Positions 1 through 12,036 are shown, counted from the stretch's first letter. The stretch is 64,000 bases of DNA from Schizosaccharomyces osmophilus (GCF_027921745.1 NC_079238.1:4836001-4900000), one strand, 5' to 3'. The notes: generated by a model from the sequence alone, not told the origin. Numbers and translations are program-made.

Positions 1-94
1 CAGATTTTTTTTAAATTTAAATTTAAATAAATTTATATTTATGTAGATAAAAAATTATATATTCTGTGGGTCTTCAAGGAGCTAATAGTTTTTA

Positions 95-104
95 AGACGC
101 GTCT
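95..104. promoter_or_regulatory. Palindromic MCB box upstream of rec15
   Basis: AGACGCGTCT is a 10-nt perfect palindrome containing the MluI cell-cycle box ACGCGT, about 125 bp before the rec15 start codon. MCB boxes bind the MBF complex (Cdc10-Res1/Res2), which in fission yeast drives S-phase and premeiotic S-phase genes. The motif is seen directly; regulation of rec15 through it is inference, because single ACGCGT sites also occur elsewhere in the window. Confidence 0.4.
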
Positions 105-226
105 ATATCGTGCTGAAAACATACACCAAGAACCACCTTCATAACAAAATTCATTACCTTTGTTCAGTCAATATTTATACCTGAAAGAATCAAACACAAA
201 CTAAACTAAAACAATCTTTTAATAAA

Positions 227-842
227 ATGAGCTACTCAGTCTCAGCGGCACAATTATGGTCACGAAAACTAGCTATGCAAGCTGAAGATATGCAATTGAG
301 TCAAAAAAATACGAACAGCCGTATTTTGAGTATCATAGGAGAGATGAAAGTGCTACAAGAAGCGACGAATCAAAACATGGATCAAAATTTCAAATCTGTC
401 ACTCAAAATCACCATCAAGTTTCGTCCTACAGTAAGATATGATAAAACGGTACGCAGTAAACTAATGAAGACTCTTTTAGTGTTTCAAACGTTAAACAAC
501 TTCCAAACTTATCTCCAAAAGGTGGTGGAAGAACAACAGAAAACCAACTTGCGCATGGAAACCCTGGAAAAAAACATATTTAATATACAAGCTCAACTGG
601 GGTCTATTCAAACAGAGCAAGAAAACGGGTTTAAACATTTAGAGAAGCTTATAAAGGAGTCGACCGCTACTACAATGGCTGCTACAATGAAACAAATGTC
701 AGCAAAAGAACCAAAACGGAAAACCACTACGACTCATTCAAAACCTGTCCAGGCGAATCCAACGTCAGCAGCAAAAAGAAACGCAACTTCCATGAGAAAA
801 AGGGTTTTAGCTTTGGACTTCTTGGCTGAAGATGACTATTAA
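227..842 (+). CDS. rec15: Meiotic recombination protein Rec15 (Mer2/IHO1-like)
   Basis: Two exons, 227-431 and 481-842, joined across a 49-nt intron (432-480) with donor GTAAGA, branch CTAAT and acceptor TTTTAG. The frame closes exactly and gives 188 aa. The protein is mainly helical and polar, with a heptad-like coiled-coil region around residues 70-130 and a Lys/Arg/Thr-rich tail ending in acidic residues. Rec15 of S. pombe (about 180 aa) links the Spo11-type Rec12 machinery to linear elements as part of the Rec7-Rec15-Rec24 group. The call rests on size, architecture and position: pwp1 and prp16 follow, as in the S. pombe SPBC1711 region as I remember it. The family evolves fast, so a direct alignment is needed for certainty. 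Confidence 0.68.
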
Positions 843-1254
843 GGAAAAGACTACTGTGGAAGCTACTTCATTCTACAAAAACCAAAGCAATTCAGCTCGA
901 AATGCATACAGATTTCCATGTGTATTAATTTTATTTTCTGTCTGGCTGCACCTATGCAAACATCTGTTAAAGGTTAGTATGTGATACTTATGGATTTCAT
1001 GTTTCAACTTTTTAGAAGACACAGAATACTTGGCTTAAAATCTCAGACTCTTCCTATTATAAAGCGGTATCATTGAACAAGTGTCTCAGACGGCACTTCC
1101 TATATTGCTCAGGTTTTTGTCATCACTTTTACAAAGCATTCAGGTGTCTCAATGAAAAGTCTCACTTGCAAACTTACCTAAACTATGTCAAAACAAAGCT
1201 TTCTAACTCCAGAAAAGCTATTAACAATGGTAGTTAATATGTTGTTTAGCTGAA
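843..1254. other. Gap after rec15
   Basis: This holds the rec15 3' region. A short open frame starts at ATG 1185 (beginning MSKQSFLTPEKLL) and closes at 1253, just before the ORF at 1255. It could be a first exon of that ORF, but the only frame-compatible donor I find (GTTGTT at 1241, acceptor at 1271, 31 nt) is weak. Nothing else was recognised. Confidence 0.4.
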
Positions 1255-1524
1255 ATGTTTGCTATTTATAGCATTTGTGACGGCTTTTTTCGTCGAAACA
1301 TTACGACGAGAAAGGAATGTCTAGTGAAGAATGAGGGACGTATAGTTGTTATATTGACTGATGCAGTTGTGCTGAATGAAAATTCAGATGCTAGTTTACA
1401 GCGCATTGACCTAAATCAGAAACTCGATGATTTTCCAAAGGAATGTTATGTAAACTTTTTTTACCGAAGGGAGAAACCCAGTATTTCAGATATAATTTCG
1501 TTAATGAAATTGGAACTTTTTTAA
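1255..1524 (+). CDS. Uncharacterised small protein (possible last exon)
   Basis: An 89-codon ORF with a genuine ATG. Composition is protein-like, with mixed charged and hydrophobic residues and no low complexity: the middle reads like a strand-turn-helix domain (RIVVILTDAVVLNE) followed by a helical C-terminus. I do not recognise the family. It sits between rec15 and pwp1, where S. pombe has a poorly characterised orphan, as I remember on the opposite strand. It may be a whole small gene, or the end of a spliced gene starting at ATG 1185. It could also be a chance ORF within a 1-kb intergenic region. Confidence 0.33.
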   Translation: MFAIYSICDGFFRRNITTRKECLVKNEGRIVVILTDAVVLNENSDASLQRIDLNQKLDDFPKECYVNFFYRREKPSISDIISLMKLELF

Positions 1525-1895
1525 CACTCTTTATTTTGATTTTCAACGAATAGAGCAGAATACACTAGGAAGTAAATTGAATGTTCTCAGTTTTACCAAA
1601 AATTTGTTTTTGTATTTACTAGTGTATTACATTATTGCGTCGTAAATAATATTTTCGTTTTGTTGGCCCATTGCGCTATGTAAATAATGCGTTGTAACAA
1701 CAGCTCGAAATATGCTTTCCTGCTGCAACCATTTCTCTTTCTCCATCTTCCCAAAAATTACTTTTTGGGAATTATTGGTTGTTTTTTGACCAAAAACAGG
1801 AAAAATCAAAAACAAAATTGCGGATTTAATCTAGACGTCTTTGCATACGCGTAAAATTGAGAATTGTGTACGAAAAAAGTACAGAAAATTGAAAA
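1525..1895. other. Gap upstream of pwp1
   Basis: AT-rich promoter region of pwp1. It contains one MCB core, ACGCGT, at 1847-1852, about 44 bp before the pwp1 ATG. A 62-codon minus-strand frame at 1627-1815 does not look like a gene. No other feature seen. Confidence 0.5.
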
Positions 1896-3485
1896 ATGTC
1901 CATTATTTCTTCAGTAGCCTTCGTCCCTCGTGGATTCGCTGCAGAATTCCCCAAAACTTATGAATTGGATGAAGCAGAATATGAGAGGATAAACAATATT
2001 TCCAAGTTGAAGCTTGAAGACGCTCGTGCTCAACTTGAGAACCCAGATAATGAACAGGAAAATAACGAAGAAGCACTTACTGACTCGGAAGATCAAACTG
2101 CTTCCTCAGGTGCAGGAGTTCAAACGGCAGAGGAAGTAGATGATGAACTCAAAGAATACCAGTTGGATAATTACGACGATGAGGAAGAGGAAGAGCAAGA
2201 TGATAGTTTGTCAGCATTTAGCAATATTAAAGGAATTCAATACCATGAAAATGGAGAGAATGATCCTTATGTGACAATGAATACACAGGAAGAAGAACAA
2301 GTGGAACGTGAAGAGATGCAAATTTACCCTACAGACAACCTTTTGTTGGCTGCACGTACAGAGGACAACATGTCCCATGTCGAAGTATATTTGTATGAAT
2401 CAAATGAAGAAAATCTCTATGTTCATCACGACTTTCTTCTTCCATCTTTCCCTTTGTGTTTAGAATGGCTTGATTACAAGGTTGGTACTTCTGATGATAC
2501 ACCCGGGAACTACGTGGCTGTAGGAACATTTGATACTGAAATTGAGATTTGGAATTTAGACGTGGTTGATGCGGTTTACCCAGCTGCTGTTTTAGGTGCA
2601 AGTGGTGCATCCTCAACTTCAAATAAAAAGAAGAAAAAGGCTCCCAAGGTGAACCCCAAAACCCACACCGATGCTGTTCTTGCTCTTTCTTCGAACCGCA
2701 ACGCTCACAATCTTTTGGCCTCTGGTTCCGCAGACTCTAGTATTAAGCTTTGGGATTTGGCATCTTGTACTTGCGTAAAATCCTTTACTTATCACACCGA
2801 TAAAGTCTCCTCTTTATCCTGGCATCCCAAAATGCCCTCTGTTTTGCTTTCTGGTAGTTATGATAAGACAGTTAGAATTGCCGATTTGCGTGCTGACGCT
2901 GCTCCTTTATCAATTACTATTGACAGTGATGTTGAAAATGTGGCATGGGATCCTCACAATGAAAACAACTTTTTCATTGGTTCTGACGCCGGTATACTGT
3001 ACTACTGTGATGCTAGAGACATGAGCAAACCCGTTTGGCAACTACAAGCGCACGACGGCCCTATTTCTTGTTTGAGCATCAACCCCAACATTCCTTTCTT
3101 TGTCGCTACCGGTTCGACTGATCGAATGGTCAAATTGTGGAATACATCTGACAACGCCCCTAAGTTGGCGGTTTCTCGTGACCTTGACGTTGGTCGTGTG
3201 TTTACTTGCTCCTTCATTCCTGATGAACCTGTTGCCTTCCATTTGGCTGCTTCAGGAAGTAAGGGCCTTGTTCGCGTTTGGGATACTGCAACAAATTCTG
3301 GTGTCAGAAGAGCGTTTGACACTCGTGTCAGTAAAGACTCTGTTGCTTCCAAGGAACGGGTTGTTCAATTGGACGACGCAGCTGCCAATGATGACTCTGA
3401 CGAAGAAGATGAATATGAGGATATTGAAGCAAACGACGAGGATGATGATTCTGCCGATGAAGGTGAAGATCAGGACATGGCTTAA
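1896..3485 (+). CDS. pwp1: WD-repeat ribosome biogenesis protein Pwp1
   Basis: 529 aa in a single exon from a clear ATG. The order is: a conserved N-terminus (ISSVAFVPRGFAAEFPK), a long acidic region (about residues 50-130), a set of WD40 repeats over about residues 185-465 (for example LASGSADSSIKLWDL, LLSGSYDKTVRIADL, VATGSTDRMVKLWNT), and a very acidic C-terminal tail. Pwp1 is a nucleolar factor for 25S/5.8S rRNA processing and 60S assembly. The start motif 'AFVPRG' and the Lys-rich insert before the repeats are typical of the family. The next gene, prp16, lies in the same direction. Confidence 0.92.
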   Translation: MSIISSVAFVPRGFAAEFPKTYELDEAEYERINNISKLKLEDARAQLENPDNEQENNEEALTDSEDQTASSGAGVQTAEEVDDELKEYQLDNYDDEEEEEQDDSLSAFSNIKGIQYHENGENDPYVTMNTQEEEQVEREEMQIYPTDNLLLAARTEDNMSHVEVYLYESNEENLYVHHDFLLPSFPLCLEWLDYKVGTSDDTPGNYVAVGTFDTEIEIWNLDVVDAVYPAAVLGASGASSTSNKKKKKAPKVNPKTHTDAVLALSSNRNAHNLLASGSADSSIKLWDLASCTCVKSFTYHTDKVSSLSWHPKMPSVLLSGSYDKTVRIADLRADAAPLSITIDSDVENVAWDPHNENNFFIGSDAGILYYCDARDMSKPVWQLQAHDGPISCLSINPNIPFFVATGSTDRMVKLWNTSDNAPKLAVSRDLDVGRVFTCSFIPDEPVAFHLAASGSKGLVRVWDTATNSGVRRAFDTRVSKDSVASKERVVQLDDAAANDDSDEEDEYEDIEANDEDDDSADEGEDQDMA

Positions 3486-3919
3486 TTTTTACACTAATCA
3501 TCATTTAATTCGGAACTCTTTGCTTTTATAAAAAGTTGGATATATGTGGGTGTTGTGTATCAAAAGTTGATTAGACGTTTTTATTAATAATGGACATTGC
3601 AATTTGGTTTGCATGGTAAAATTGGGAATTTTTGGTTAGAGTCAATAAAGGATTGTTAATACTTTTTTCTTTCATTAGATTCAGTGTATGTATGAGGTTT
3701 CTGTATTTTTTATGAATGGTCAATTAAGTCGCGTTTGGTTTCAGTCAGGTAGAAGCACTATTAAGATTTGATCCAATAGCCTCAAATAAATTGAAATTAA
3801 TAATTAATTTTTTTCAATTCTACTTTAGAGAGTTTTTGCAAGAGTAGTACTTTCTGTTGGCCACAATCAGAAACGCTTCCTTTCGACCGTCAAACCCTAC
3901 ATTTTGGCCAGTAATAGGT
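3486..3919. other. pwp1-prp16 intergenic gap
   Basis: AT-rich spacer holding the pwp1 3' end and the prp16 promoter. The prp16 frame stays open 63 nt upstream of its ATG, but without another ATG. No other feature recognised. Confidence 0.5.
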
Positions 3920-6900
3920 ATGTCATCAAATTCTTACAATGACAGCTTATTTTCTGAGTTAATTAGAAAAATTCAAGAGTATATTCCAAGTAAAGATGCT
4001 AGTGAATCGCTAGCGAAACGGGTTTTACCGATTGCCAAAGGTCAATCGAGTGAAGAAGGGTTTAGCAAGGCGTTAAGGACATTCGGGCGCTTTTCCGATC
4101 AGGATACTATAGTTATTTATGATCTATGTAAGATTTTAATAAGAACGAATGATGCCATGGGTCCACCAGCGGATACTTTACCCTACAGCGATGGTCAAAC
4201 CAAGGCGGGTTTGGTTGTCCCCGTAAAACGAACACATAATCATGAACCGGGAGTCAATTTCTCCTTGTTAGGCTTAGATACTTTAGCAAGCGAGAAAAGA
4301 CACGAACAAGCTGAGAGGTCTCAAGGTTTACGTGAAGGATCATTACCTTCTCACGTAGGAACCGTTGGAAATCATGACCGTGTGGAATTCAAAAAGCCAA
4401 AAATCCCTTCACGGTCTGATCGTCCTTTGCGCCGTCGATGGAATGATGACGACCATTACGAAAACGAAAAGGAAGACGGAGACGACAGAGTAAAGCAATA
4501 TCATCAACGCAGCTATTCTACAACAAGCGGGAGTCAAGGGGATGCTAGAGATGAAAGATCTGGATCTCGATACACTTCAAGGGACGATGATTATCATAAC
4601 CGCGACGACTCCCACTACGCATTCAAAACAAATCATGATGATTTTAGAGAAGATTCTGTTGGCCCACGGAAACGATTCCCAAGCAAAAAACAGCTTTCTA
4701 GTAGAAAAAAGGATGGAACTTCCTTTGTATCACATAATACTTGGGATCCACGAGACGTGGAATATCCTGAAGAAGACAACGAAAGCATAGAGGACCGGCG
4801 CCGTTGGGAAGAGGAGCAAGCACATTTAGATCGTGAATGGTACATGAATTCTGAGTCTCAAAATCTGCTAGGGGATGAAACTCATAACCCATTCGCTGAT
4901 TTTGAGACAGAGGAAGACAAGCAAAGAGAAGTTGAGTTCATTGAGTCTCAAAAACGGCACCTTTCTGTCCAGGCCACCGAAAGAATGAAGGAAAACTCGA
5001 TATGGGAGAAAAACCGAATGATTACTTCTGGCATAGCTGCTACCCCTGGACTAGAGTCGGATTTTTCAGCCTCTGAAGAAAGGCGTATTCACCTCTTGGT
5101 ACACGAACTTCGACCTCATTTTCTTGACGGTGTTAATTTTACATTAAGGCAGCAAGAAATAACTTCTGTGCGTGATCCTCAAAGTGACCTTGCTATAAAT
5201 GCTCGCCGGGGGTCTGGCGTTGTTCGTGAACGACGAGAGTTTAGAGAACGTCAGAAGGCTGCTACAGCAGCTACGACACTTGCTGGTACTTCTTTGGGAA
5301 ATGTTATGGGTGTCAAAGAAACTTCAGAAGAGGATGTTCATAAAAAACAGAGTCGCACATCCTCTACGGTTGCCGGTAAATCAGGTCCGAAAAAAGAAGC
5401 AATTGACAACTCTGCCAGGACAAAGACTTATAAAGAACAAAGGGAAATGCTTCCTGCGTTTGCTGTACGTGAGCAGTTGTTGTCTGTTATTCGTGATAAT
5501 CAGGTACTTATTGTGGTTGGTGAAACAGGTTCTGGTAAGACAACTCAGCTTGCTCAATTCCTGTACGAAGATGGCTATGATACCAATGGGATGATTGGGT
5601 GTACTCAACCACGACGTGTTGCTGCAATGTCTGTAGCTAAACGCGTGAGCGAGGAGATGGGTGTTGGCCTTGGCTCCTTAGTTGGATATTCCATTCGTTT
5701 TGAAGATGTGACCAGTCCGGACACCGTGATAAAGTATATGACGGATGGTGTATTGTTGCGAGAGTCCTTAGTACAAAACAGTTTGGAGCGCTATAGTGTT
5801 ATCATAATGGATGAAGCGCACGAAAGATCACTTAATACGGATATTTTAATGGGATTATTAAAGAAGATAATATCAGTCAGAAGAGATTTGAAGTTGATTG
5901 TAACTTCTGCAACTATGAATTCACAAAGATTCTCCGATTTCTTTGGAGGTGCACCTCAATTTGCCATTCCTGGTCGTACATACCCCGTTGATGTTATGTT
6001 TTCTAAAATTCCCTGTACGGATTATGTTGAAGGCGCAGTTCGGCAGGCGCTTCAGATTCATTTATCGCAGCCTGCAGGTGATATACTGATTTTTATGACC
6101 GGTCAGGAAGATATTGAGGCTACTTGCGAAATCATGGCAGACCGACTAAATCAATTAGACGATGCTCCGAGGCTTTCCATCCTTCCAATCTACTCTCAGA
6201 TGCCAGCTGATTTACAGGCGAAGATCTTTGAATCTGCTGAATCAGGTGTTAGGAAGGTCGTTGTTGCAACAAACATTGCCGAAACCTCTCTTACGGTACA
6301 TGGTATATCTTATGTTGTCGACAGCGGTTACTGTAAATTGAAAATGTATAATGCTAAAATGGGGATTGATACTTTACAGATCACCCCTATTTCTCAAGCA
6401 AATGCTAATCAAAGATCTGGTCGTGCAGGTCGTACAGGGCCCGGTCTAGCATATCGTTTATATACGGAATTAGCTTATATTCGCGAAATGTTTCAAACAA
6501 CTTTACCAGAAATTCAAAGGACTAATCTTTCTCATACGGTTCTGCTTTTAAAATCTCTTGGGATAAAAAACATACTACATTTTGAATTTATGGATCCACC
6601 ACCAGCGAAGACTTTAATGGCTTCTTTATACGAACTTTGGACTTTGGGCGCTTTGGATAATTACGGTGAACTTACAGAAATAGGAAGAAAAATGCCTCTT
6701 TTCCCAATGGATCCATCATTGTCAAAACTTATTATTATGGCTGAAGACTACCATTGTACTGAAGAAGTCATCACGATTGTATCAATGTTGTCAGTACCGT
6801 CAGTATTCTATCGCCCGAAGGAAAGGGCCGAAGAAAGTGATGCAGCTCGAGAGAAATTCAATGTTCCAGAAAGCGATCATCTTACCCTCTTGAACGTTTA

Positions 6901-7501
6901 TTTGCAATGGAGAAGAAATGGATGCTCTGATTCATGGTGTAGTAAACATTTTTTGCATGGTAAAATATTAAAAAGAGCCAGCGATGTTCGGCAACAGTTG
7001 GTGGAAATTATGACTACTCAAAAAATACCCATCAAGTCAGCTGGGTCTGAATGGGACATTATCCGAAAAGTTTTATGTTCATCATACTTCCATCAGGCTG
7101 CAACAGCTAAAGGAATCGGTGAATATACACATTTGCGTAGTGGCATGCCGTGTCATTTGCACGTTACCTCCAGTCTGTATGGACTGGGTTATTTACCGGA
7201 TTATGTTATTTATCACGAATTGGTGCTAACTTCGAAAGAATATATGAATGTTGTTACAAGTGTTGACCCATACTGGTTAGCAGAATTTGGCGGCGTTTAT
7301 TATTCTTTAAAAGAGCGTGTTCGCAATGAAACCGAGAATTACGAACGTGTTTACTCTAGTAAAATGAAGTTGGAAGAACAGATTGAGGCAGATCGTGAAA
7401 TAGATGCTCAGAAGAAGAACTCCAATGATGATGTACCAAAAAAACCTGCTAGAAAAGCGGTGATACGAGCGAAAGCCCCACGTCGGGTACGGGGATTTTA
7501 A
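3920..7501 (+). CDS. prp16: DEAH-box splicing helicase Prp16
   Basis: 1193 aa from the first in-frame ATG at 3920. The frame is open slightly further upstream without an ATG, so this start is preferred. Residues 1-500 are charged and Arg/Asp/Glu-rich. The helicase core follows: Walker A GETGSGKT near residue 534, DEAH near 631, then SAT, the [11 protein letters not shown] motif, the winged-helix/ratchet region and the OB domain ending in [17 protein letters not shown]. The segment before the core ([13 protein letters not shown]) and the C-terminal PYWLAE..YYS signature fit Prp16 (human DHX38) rather than Prp2, Prp22 or Prp43. Prp16 remodels the spliceosome after the first catalytic step. The S. 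pombe protein is about 1170 aa. No intron is needed. Confidence 0.93.
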   Translation: MSSNSYNDSLFSELIRKIQEYIPSKDASESLAKRVLPIAKGQSSEEGFSKALRTFGRFSDQDTIVIYDLCKILIRTNDAMGPPADTLPYSDGQTKAGLVVPVKRTHNHEPGVNFSLLGLDTLASEKRHEQAERSQGLREGSLPSHVGTVGNHDRVEFKKPKIPSRSDRPLRRRWNDDDHYENEKEDGDDRVKQYHQRSYSTTSGSQGDARDERSGSRYTSRDDDYHNRDDSHYAFKTNHDDFREDSVGPRKRFPSKKQLSSRKKDGTSFVSHNTWDPRDVEYPEEDNESIEDRRRWEEEQAHLDREWYMNSESQNLLGDETHNPFADFETEEDKQREVEFIESQKRHLSVQATERMKENSIWEKNRMITSGIAATPGLESDFSASEERRIHLLVHELRPHFLDGVNFTLRQQEITSVRDPQSDLAINARRGSGVVRERREFRERQKAATAATTLAGTSLGNVMGVKETSEEDVHKKQSRTSSTVAGKSGPKKEAIDNSARTKTYKEQREMLPAFAVREQLLSVIRDNQVLIVVGETGSGKTTQLAQFLYEDGYDTNGMIGCTQPRRVAAMSVAKRVSEEMGVGLGSLVGYSIRFEDVTSPDTVIKYMTDGVLLRESLVQNSLERYSVIIMDEAHERSLNTDILMGLLKKIISVRRDLKLIVTSATMNSQRFSDFFGGAPQFAIPGRTYPVDVMFSKIPCTDYVEGAVRQALQIHLSQPAGDILIFMTGQEDIEATCEIMADRLNQLDDAPRLSILPIYSQMPADLQAKIFESAESGVRKVVVATNIAETSLTVHGISYVVDSGYCKLKMYNAKMGIDTLQITPISQANANQRSGRAGRTGPGLAYRLYTELAYIREMFQTTLPEIQRTNLSHTVLLLKSLGIKNILHFEFMDPPPAKTLMASLYELWTLGALDNYGELTEIGRKMPLFPMDPSLSKLIIMAEDYHCTEEVITIVSMLSVPSVFYRPKERAEESDAAREKFNVPESDHLTLLNVYLQWRRNGCSDSWCSKHFLHGKILKRASDVRQQLVEIMTTQKIPIKSAGSEWDIIRKVLCSSYFHQAATAKGIGEYTHLRSGMPCHLHVTSSLYGLGYLPDYVIYHELVLTSKEYMNVVTSVDPYWLAEFGGVYYSLKERVRNETENYERVYSSKMKLEEQIEADREIDAQKKNSNDDVPKKPARKAVIRAKAPRRVRGF

Positions 7502-7705
7502 GCATAAACTGCTAGTCCTTGTTTCGTGTATATTAAATACTATTTTATGGATTAGGTATAAATGATTTGAATAATTGAGCACTTCCTTGTACAGTTAACA
7601 ATAAAGATGGATAAGTAAGTGAATTAATTTTTTCCAAATATCGACCAAAAAGAAATTAATGGAGGGACAGGTTTAATGACACGTAATCTTCAATGATGGC
7701 CATGT

Positions 7706-8967
7706 TTATCGTCTACCACCGTTTAACAGAGGCCATCGATTTTCCACCCATCGTTCTAATTTGTCCCATAACTGGCTGACAACCTCACGATCTGTGTGTC
7801 GTCGGACACGTTCAACAAAGACGCCTTCAACATTCCAATCCCTTGTAGCAGGATGAGGAGCATCACCGATATATTGAACAAGGAAACCTTTGACATGATG
7901 AAAAAGCTGATGGGGTTCCGACCATTTATAATCACGGAATTGCCATGCCTGGCCTGTGGTAAAAACACAAACTACACGATTCCAATAATCTGGTTTAAAA
8001 TTCTCCGTGTTGTCTACAACAATGAACCGCATAGTACCCAAGTTAGATTTGGAACTTTTATGATTCACAGTTACCAATCCTGAGCCGCGTCCGCCGCCTG
8101 CGGCTTGAGCAGCTTCGAGAGGTGGTACAAAGATGCCTTCTTCAAGGAACTTCTTTACATTGTGCATAGTCAAAAGAGAAGAAGCAGAGGGAGAGAGTAA
8201 AATAATAGGATCACGGTCTGGAGAAAGGTTAGTACATATAAGCACCATAAATCAAGCATACTTCTTCTTTTAGCAGACCTGTCAGCATCTTCAGCAGCTG
8301 AGCCATGAGAGCTTTTGTTCATATGGATATAATCTAAAACGTCCTTACGCAACGAGAGAAAGTTCTACCAAAATTAGTCAAGCAATGATACAATACAACG
8401 ATGGAAACATACCGTGGGCTTAGCACCGTGAAGGATAGTATTATGATTGGAGACAACACGAGAGTTATCTTGCAACCATTTTACTTGCTCGCTTTTTTCT
8501 CCGACTTTATGTTCTCTAGTGGGAACCTCTGCTTTTCCGGTTTCTTTTGTTTCTATTGGAAATTGTTAGTTGGCTTCCTTATAGGAAACGACTCGCATAC
8601 CTAATCCAACGACATGTTCGCTTTCAGCAGAACCTTCCAACCAAGAGATTAAATCGGTTCTTTCCAAGAAAGTTAGGTTGCGAATACCATACTCCGAGCA
8701 TTGTTGGATATAGTCAGCAATACTGGAATCTCTCAACAGCCAAGCAAAATAGATGCTTCTAAGCGTAAATGGTTCGCTGGTTTCTAGCTTTATAAATTTC
8801 GTGTTTTCATCTAAATTGAAGGGCTTTGGTGACTCTGCAAAGGCAACAAACTTGGCTTCCGATAATTTTTCTACTCCGGAATTGGTATTTTCGTTTGCTA
8901 AAAGTTTTGGTGTCTCATTTTTACTAATACTGTTTTTTAAACCCAACAACGCATCTAGTTGCTCCAT
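7706..8967 (-). CDS. cdc73: Paf1 complex subunit Cdc73
   Basis: Four exons on the minus strand: 8967-8601, 8552-8413, 8364-8262 and 8217-7706. The introns are 48, 48 and 44 nt (8553-8600, 8365-8412, 8218-8261), each with a GTATG donor, an ACTAAC or GACTAAT branch and a short acceptor. The spliced frame is continuous and gives 373 aa, very close to the S. pombe protein. The N-terminal half has the Cdc73/parafibromin signature around NTILHGAKPTNFLSLRKDVL. The C-terminal half is the Ras-like domain (PIILLSPSASSLLTMHNVKKFL ... WRFRDYKW-like segment ... FVQYIGD-like segment). Cdc73 acts with RNA polymerase II in elongation and histone modification. krs1 lies upstream on the same strand. Confidence 0.93.
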
Positions 8968-9518
8968 TTCTGGTGCTCAACAAAAAACGGCAAAAGTCAG
9001 GTAGTTCCAAGGCATGACGGAGTGTCGAATCTTGGTTACTGAAAAATGTCAATTCCTAAAACAAATTACTAAAATATAACAAAAATTTTAAGACTTTTGA
9101 TTATCCATTGTAGCATTTTTGGTGCTTTCGGTGCTGAACTACATGCTACAAATGAAGAGTCCGAAAACTACTACTAACTGTTGGAATACAAGGAACTTGA
9201 ATAACTGAATTTATTTTCGCATACCCTACAGACAGTACTATTTTTACAGACTAGCACCAAAAATATATATATCTTGGTACTTCCTTTCCTAAGCAAGACT
9301 CATAATATAAAATACAGAAGGCAACAAAAATTCAAATACTATTAGATGCTTTGCTACCCAATCAACTAGGCGTATATACAGTAAGGCTTTAAATTCTAAA
9401 CATCAAAACCTCTAGTAGGAATGAATGTATTCTATGATATTCTAACAATCGAATAGACTGTTGTTAAAATAAGTGATGACCTAAACAACCCAAAAAAGAG
9501 TAATTAAAAGAAAGCTTA
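8968..9518. other. cdc73-krs1 intergenic gap
   Basis: Tandem minus-strand spacer carrying the cdc73 promoter and the krs1 3' region. AT-rich, with no ORF or RNA gene recognised. Confidence 0.5.
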
Positions 9519-11288
9519 TTATTTGACAATAGTAGGTTCTTCTGCCTTAACTTCAGGCTTCATGTGAGGGAAGAACAAGACTTCACGAATGGTGTTGCTG
9601 TCAGTTAAGAACATGACCAAACGATCAATACCAATACCCCAACCACCAGTAGGAGGCAAACCGAACTCAAGTGCTGTACAGAAGTTTTCGTCAATGATTT
9701 GAGCTTCGTCGTCACCTTGGTCCTTTTGACGAGCTTGCTCTTCAAAACGTTCACGTTGGTCAAAAATGTCATTCAACTCGGTATAGGCATTGCAAATCTC
9801 CTTTGTGGCGACGAAGGCCTCAAAACGTTCACACAAACCGGCCTCAGAGCGATGGTACTTAGCCAAAGGAGACATCATTTGGGGATGTCCAATGATGAAA
9901 GTAGGATTAATGCACTCGTTCTCAATAAATTCACCAACCAACTTGTCAAGGAGACGAGAGTTGGTTTGAGGGGGAGAGCACTCAACGTTATGCTTAGCGC
10001 AAAGGTCTCTCAAAAAGGCATTAGCTTCATCGGAGTGAAGAAAATCACCAGAAGGAAACTTAACGTTGAGGCGCTGCTCCAAGTGCTCAATCATGTTGAT
10101 ACGGCGCCAGGGACGAGAAAAGTCGAGTTCCCAGCAAGGACCTTCAGGGCCTTCAGGATGATAAGGAATCTTGTAAGAACCGCAGACATCCTTTACCATG
10201 CCGGAAACCATCTCCTCGGTGGTCTCCATAAGATCATAATAGTCAGCATAAGCCTCATAGAACTCGCAAGTAGTGAACTCTGGGTTATGAGTCAAGTCAG
10301 CACCTTCGTTACGGAATTGACGTCCAATTTCGTAGACACGATCCAATCCACCAACGACAAGCATCTTTAAGTACAATTCAGGAGCAATACGCATGAACAA
10401 GTCCATGTTCAAATCGTTGTGATGAGTGACGAAGGGCTTAGCTGTAGCACCACCAGCAATCATGTTCATCATGGGAGTCTCAACCTCAATAAAGTCACGC
10501 TTGTCCAAGAAGTTACGCATGTATTGGATGATGCGGCTACGAGTGACAAACCGGTCACGAGTAGAGCGGTTCATAATCAAATCCAAATAACGTTGACGGT
10601 AACGGGTTTCCAAGTCCTTCAATCCATAGTGCTCCTTGGGAAGCATACGCAAACAAGGGCTGAGCAAAACACATTCACGAGCGAAAACGGAAAGTTCACC
10701 ATCAGCACGGCCCTTGGGGTTAGAACGGCCAGGATAACCGCGAATACCAATAATGTCACCACGACGGATGTGTTCGTGTTGAGCGGCATAATCAACACGA
10801 TCAGCATCCTGAGCTTGGCACATAATTTGGAGCTTGTAGGCATCAGCATGAATTTCGTAAAAACGAAGTTTGGCACCAGCGGTACGAAGGCCGTGGACAC
10901 GACCAGCAACGGTTACTTCAACATCAGGCTTGATTTCACCACGTTGCAGACCCTCATACTCTTTGATGAATTCGGGAAGCTTAGTACCAACTTGAAATTT
11001 GTGAGGATAGGGGTTTGGTTCCTTAGTTTGGCGCAATTCTTTGATAGTACGAGAACGGTTTTCAAAATATTGGGAAGGATCCAATTCTTCTTCATTCTTT
11101 TTAGCACTCTTAACCTCAGGGGGAGCAGTAGCAGCTTTCTCAGCTTGCTTCTTAGCTTTAGCTAACTCACGAGAACGAACTTTTTCCCTCTTCTTCAACT
11201 CGGTTTTAGAAACATGTTCCCCAGTAACAGGGTCAAGGACAAGAGCCTTGACGCCTTCTGTAACGTCGTTAACTTGTTCAGCACTCAT
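9519..11288 (-). CDS. krs1: Cytoplasmic lysyl-tRNA synthetase
   Basis: 589 aa from the ATG at 11288 (MSAEQVND); the frame is open four codons further without an ATG. The N-terminal extension (about residues 1-70) is Lys/Ala-rich and helical, as in eukaryotic LysRS. An OB-fold anticodon-binding domain follows ([22 protein letters not shown]). The class II catalytic core has motif 2 ([23 protein letters not shown]) and motif 3 ([20 protein letters not shown]). The enzyme charges tRNA-Lys in the cytosol and contains no mitochondrial presequence at this start. Codon use is biased, as expected for high expression. Confidence 0.96.
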   Translation of the reverse strand: MSAEQVNDVTEGVKALVLDPVTGEHVSKTELKKREKVRSRELAKAKKQAEKAATAPPEVKSAKKNEEELDPSQYFENRSRTIKELRQTKEPNPYPHKFQVGTKLPEFIKEYEGLQRGEIKPDVEVTVAGRVHGLRTAGAKLRFYEIHADAYKLQIMCQAQDADRVDYAAQHEHIRRGDIIGIRGYPGRSNPKGRADGELSVFARECVLLSPCLRMLPKEHYGLKDLETRYRQRYLDLIMNRSTRDRFVTRSRIIQYMRNFLDKRDFIEVETPMMNMIAGGATAKPFVTHHNDLNMDLFMRIAPELYLKMLVVGGLDRVYEIGRQFRNEGADLTHNPEFTTCEFYEAYADYYDLMETTEEMVSGMVKDVCGSYKIPYHPEGPEGPCWELDFSRPWRRINMIEHLEQRLNVKFPSGDFLHSDEANAFLRDLCAKHNVECSPPQTNSRLLDKLVGEFIENECINPTFIIGHPQMMSPLAKYHRSEAGLCERFEAFVATKEICNAYTELNDIFDQRERFEEQARQKDQGDDEAQIIDENFCTALEFGLPPTGGWGIGIDRLVMFLTDSNTIREVLFFPHMKPEVKAEEPTIVK

Positions 11289-12036
11289 ATTGCCCTGCAA
11301 TTGCGGTTGTTAGGTCTGAGTGAAAATTTTTGTGGAAGGAAAGTTGATCTTCTCTGCAACCACGAGAAAACTTGCTATCATATTATTTTGTATGATATCT
11401 TTGCAAAAGATGAAATGTATAATACTAGCGCGTGTCTAAGTATAATCGAAGGAAGAATGGTATTTATACAGGTAAGTTGGGCAAGTGTTGAAGCTCTGTC
11501 AGCTTTAAGTTCTTATTGTATTATTTGTAAATAGTAGAACACTCCTTCGTGCCTAGTTGACTGACAGATACCTATATATTAGCATTTTACTTAGCTCGGC
11601 AAGTAAAGCTTCTCTGAACTACAGATTGTTCCTGGAAACATTTGTTCATGCTTTCCTTTTCGATTCAAATAAATTGTACACTAAATTTACTCAATTGCTT
11701 TATTTTTTATAAGTTTATGCCCCATTAACTATGTTTACCTTGTTTCTAATGACATTTTGAAATTAATCACGCTATAGATTAATAAATGTCTAGAAATATT
11801 ATCAATATTATGGGTTCCCTGCTATGCTATCCGTATTTTCGTATGGCAAAAAAATGAAAAGAGTCATTTGTTATGAGAAAAACTACAGACTATATGGTAG
11901 ATAATTAGATTCACTTAAGGTAAGAGGATTGATACACAAGGAAGCATTTTTTTAACACCCAAATCTGTATTCCTTATGATCTTTACTACCTTTTCCTTAG
12001 AAATTAGTTCAAGTATCGTAGAAGGCTTTTAAGCTT
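11289..12036. other. krs1-nup85 intergenic gap
   Basis: About 750 bp between two minus-strand genes: the krs1 promoter and the nup85 3' region. Small frames on the plus strand have no protein-like character. No repeat or RNA gene recognised. Confidence 0.5.

Noticed and set aside
1627-1815. 62-codon minus-strand frame upstream of pwp1
   Set aside because: No convincing start, no domain. Considered because S. pombe has an orphan gene near here, but the sequence does not support it.
9699-11165. Long plus-strand frames (223 and 248 codons) opposite krs1
   Set aside because: Shadows of the biased krs1 coding sequence, with Thr/Ser/Leu-rich meaningless peptides and no promoter or splice context.
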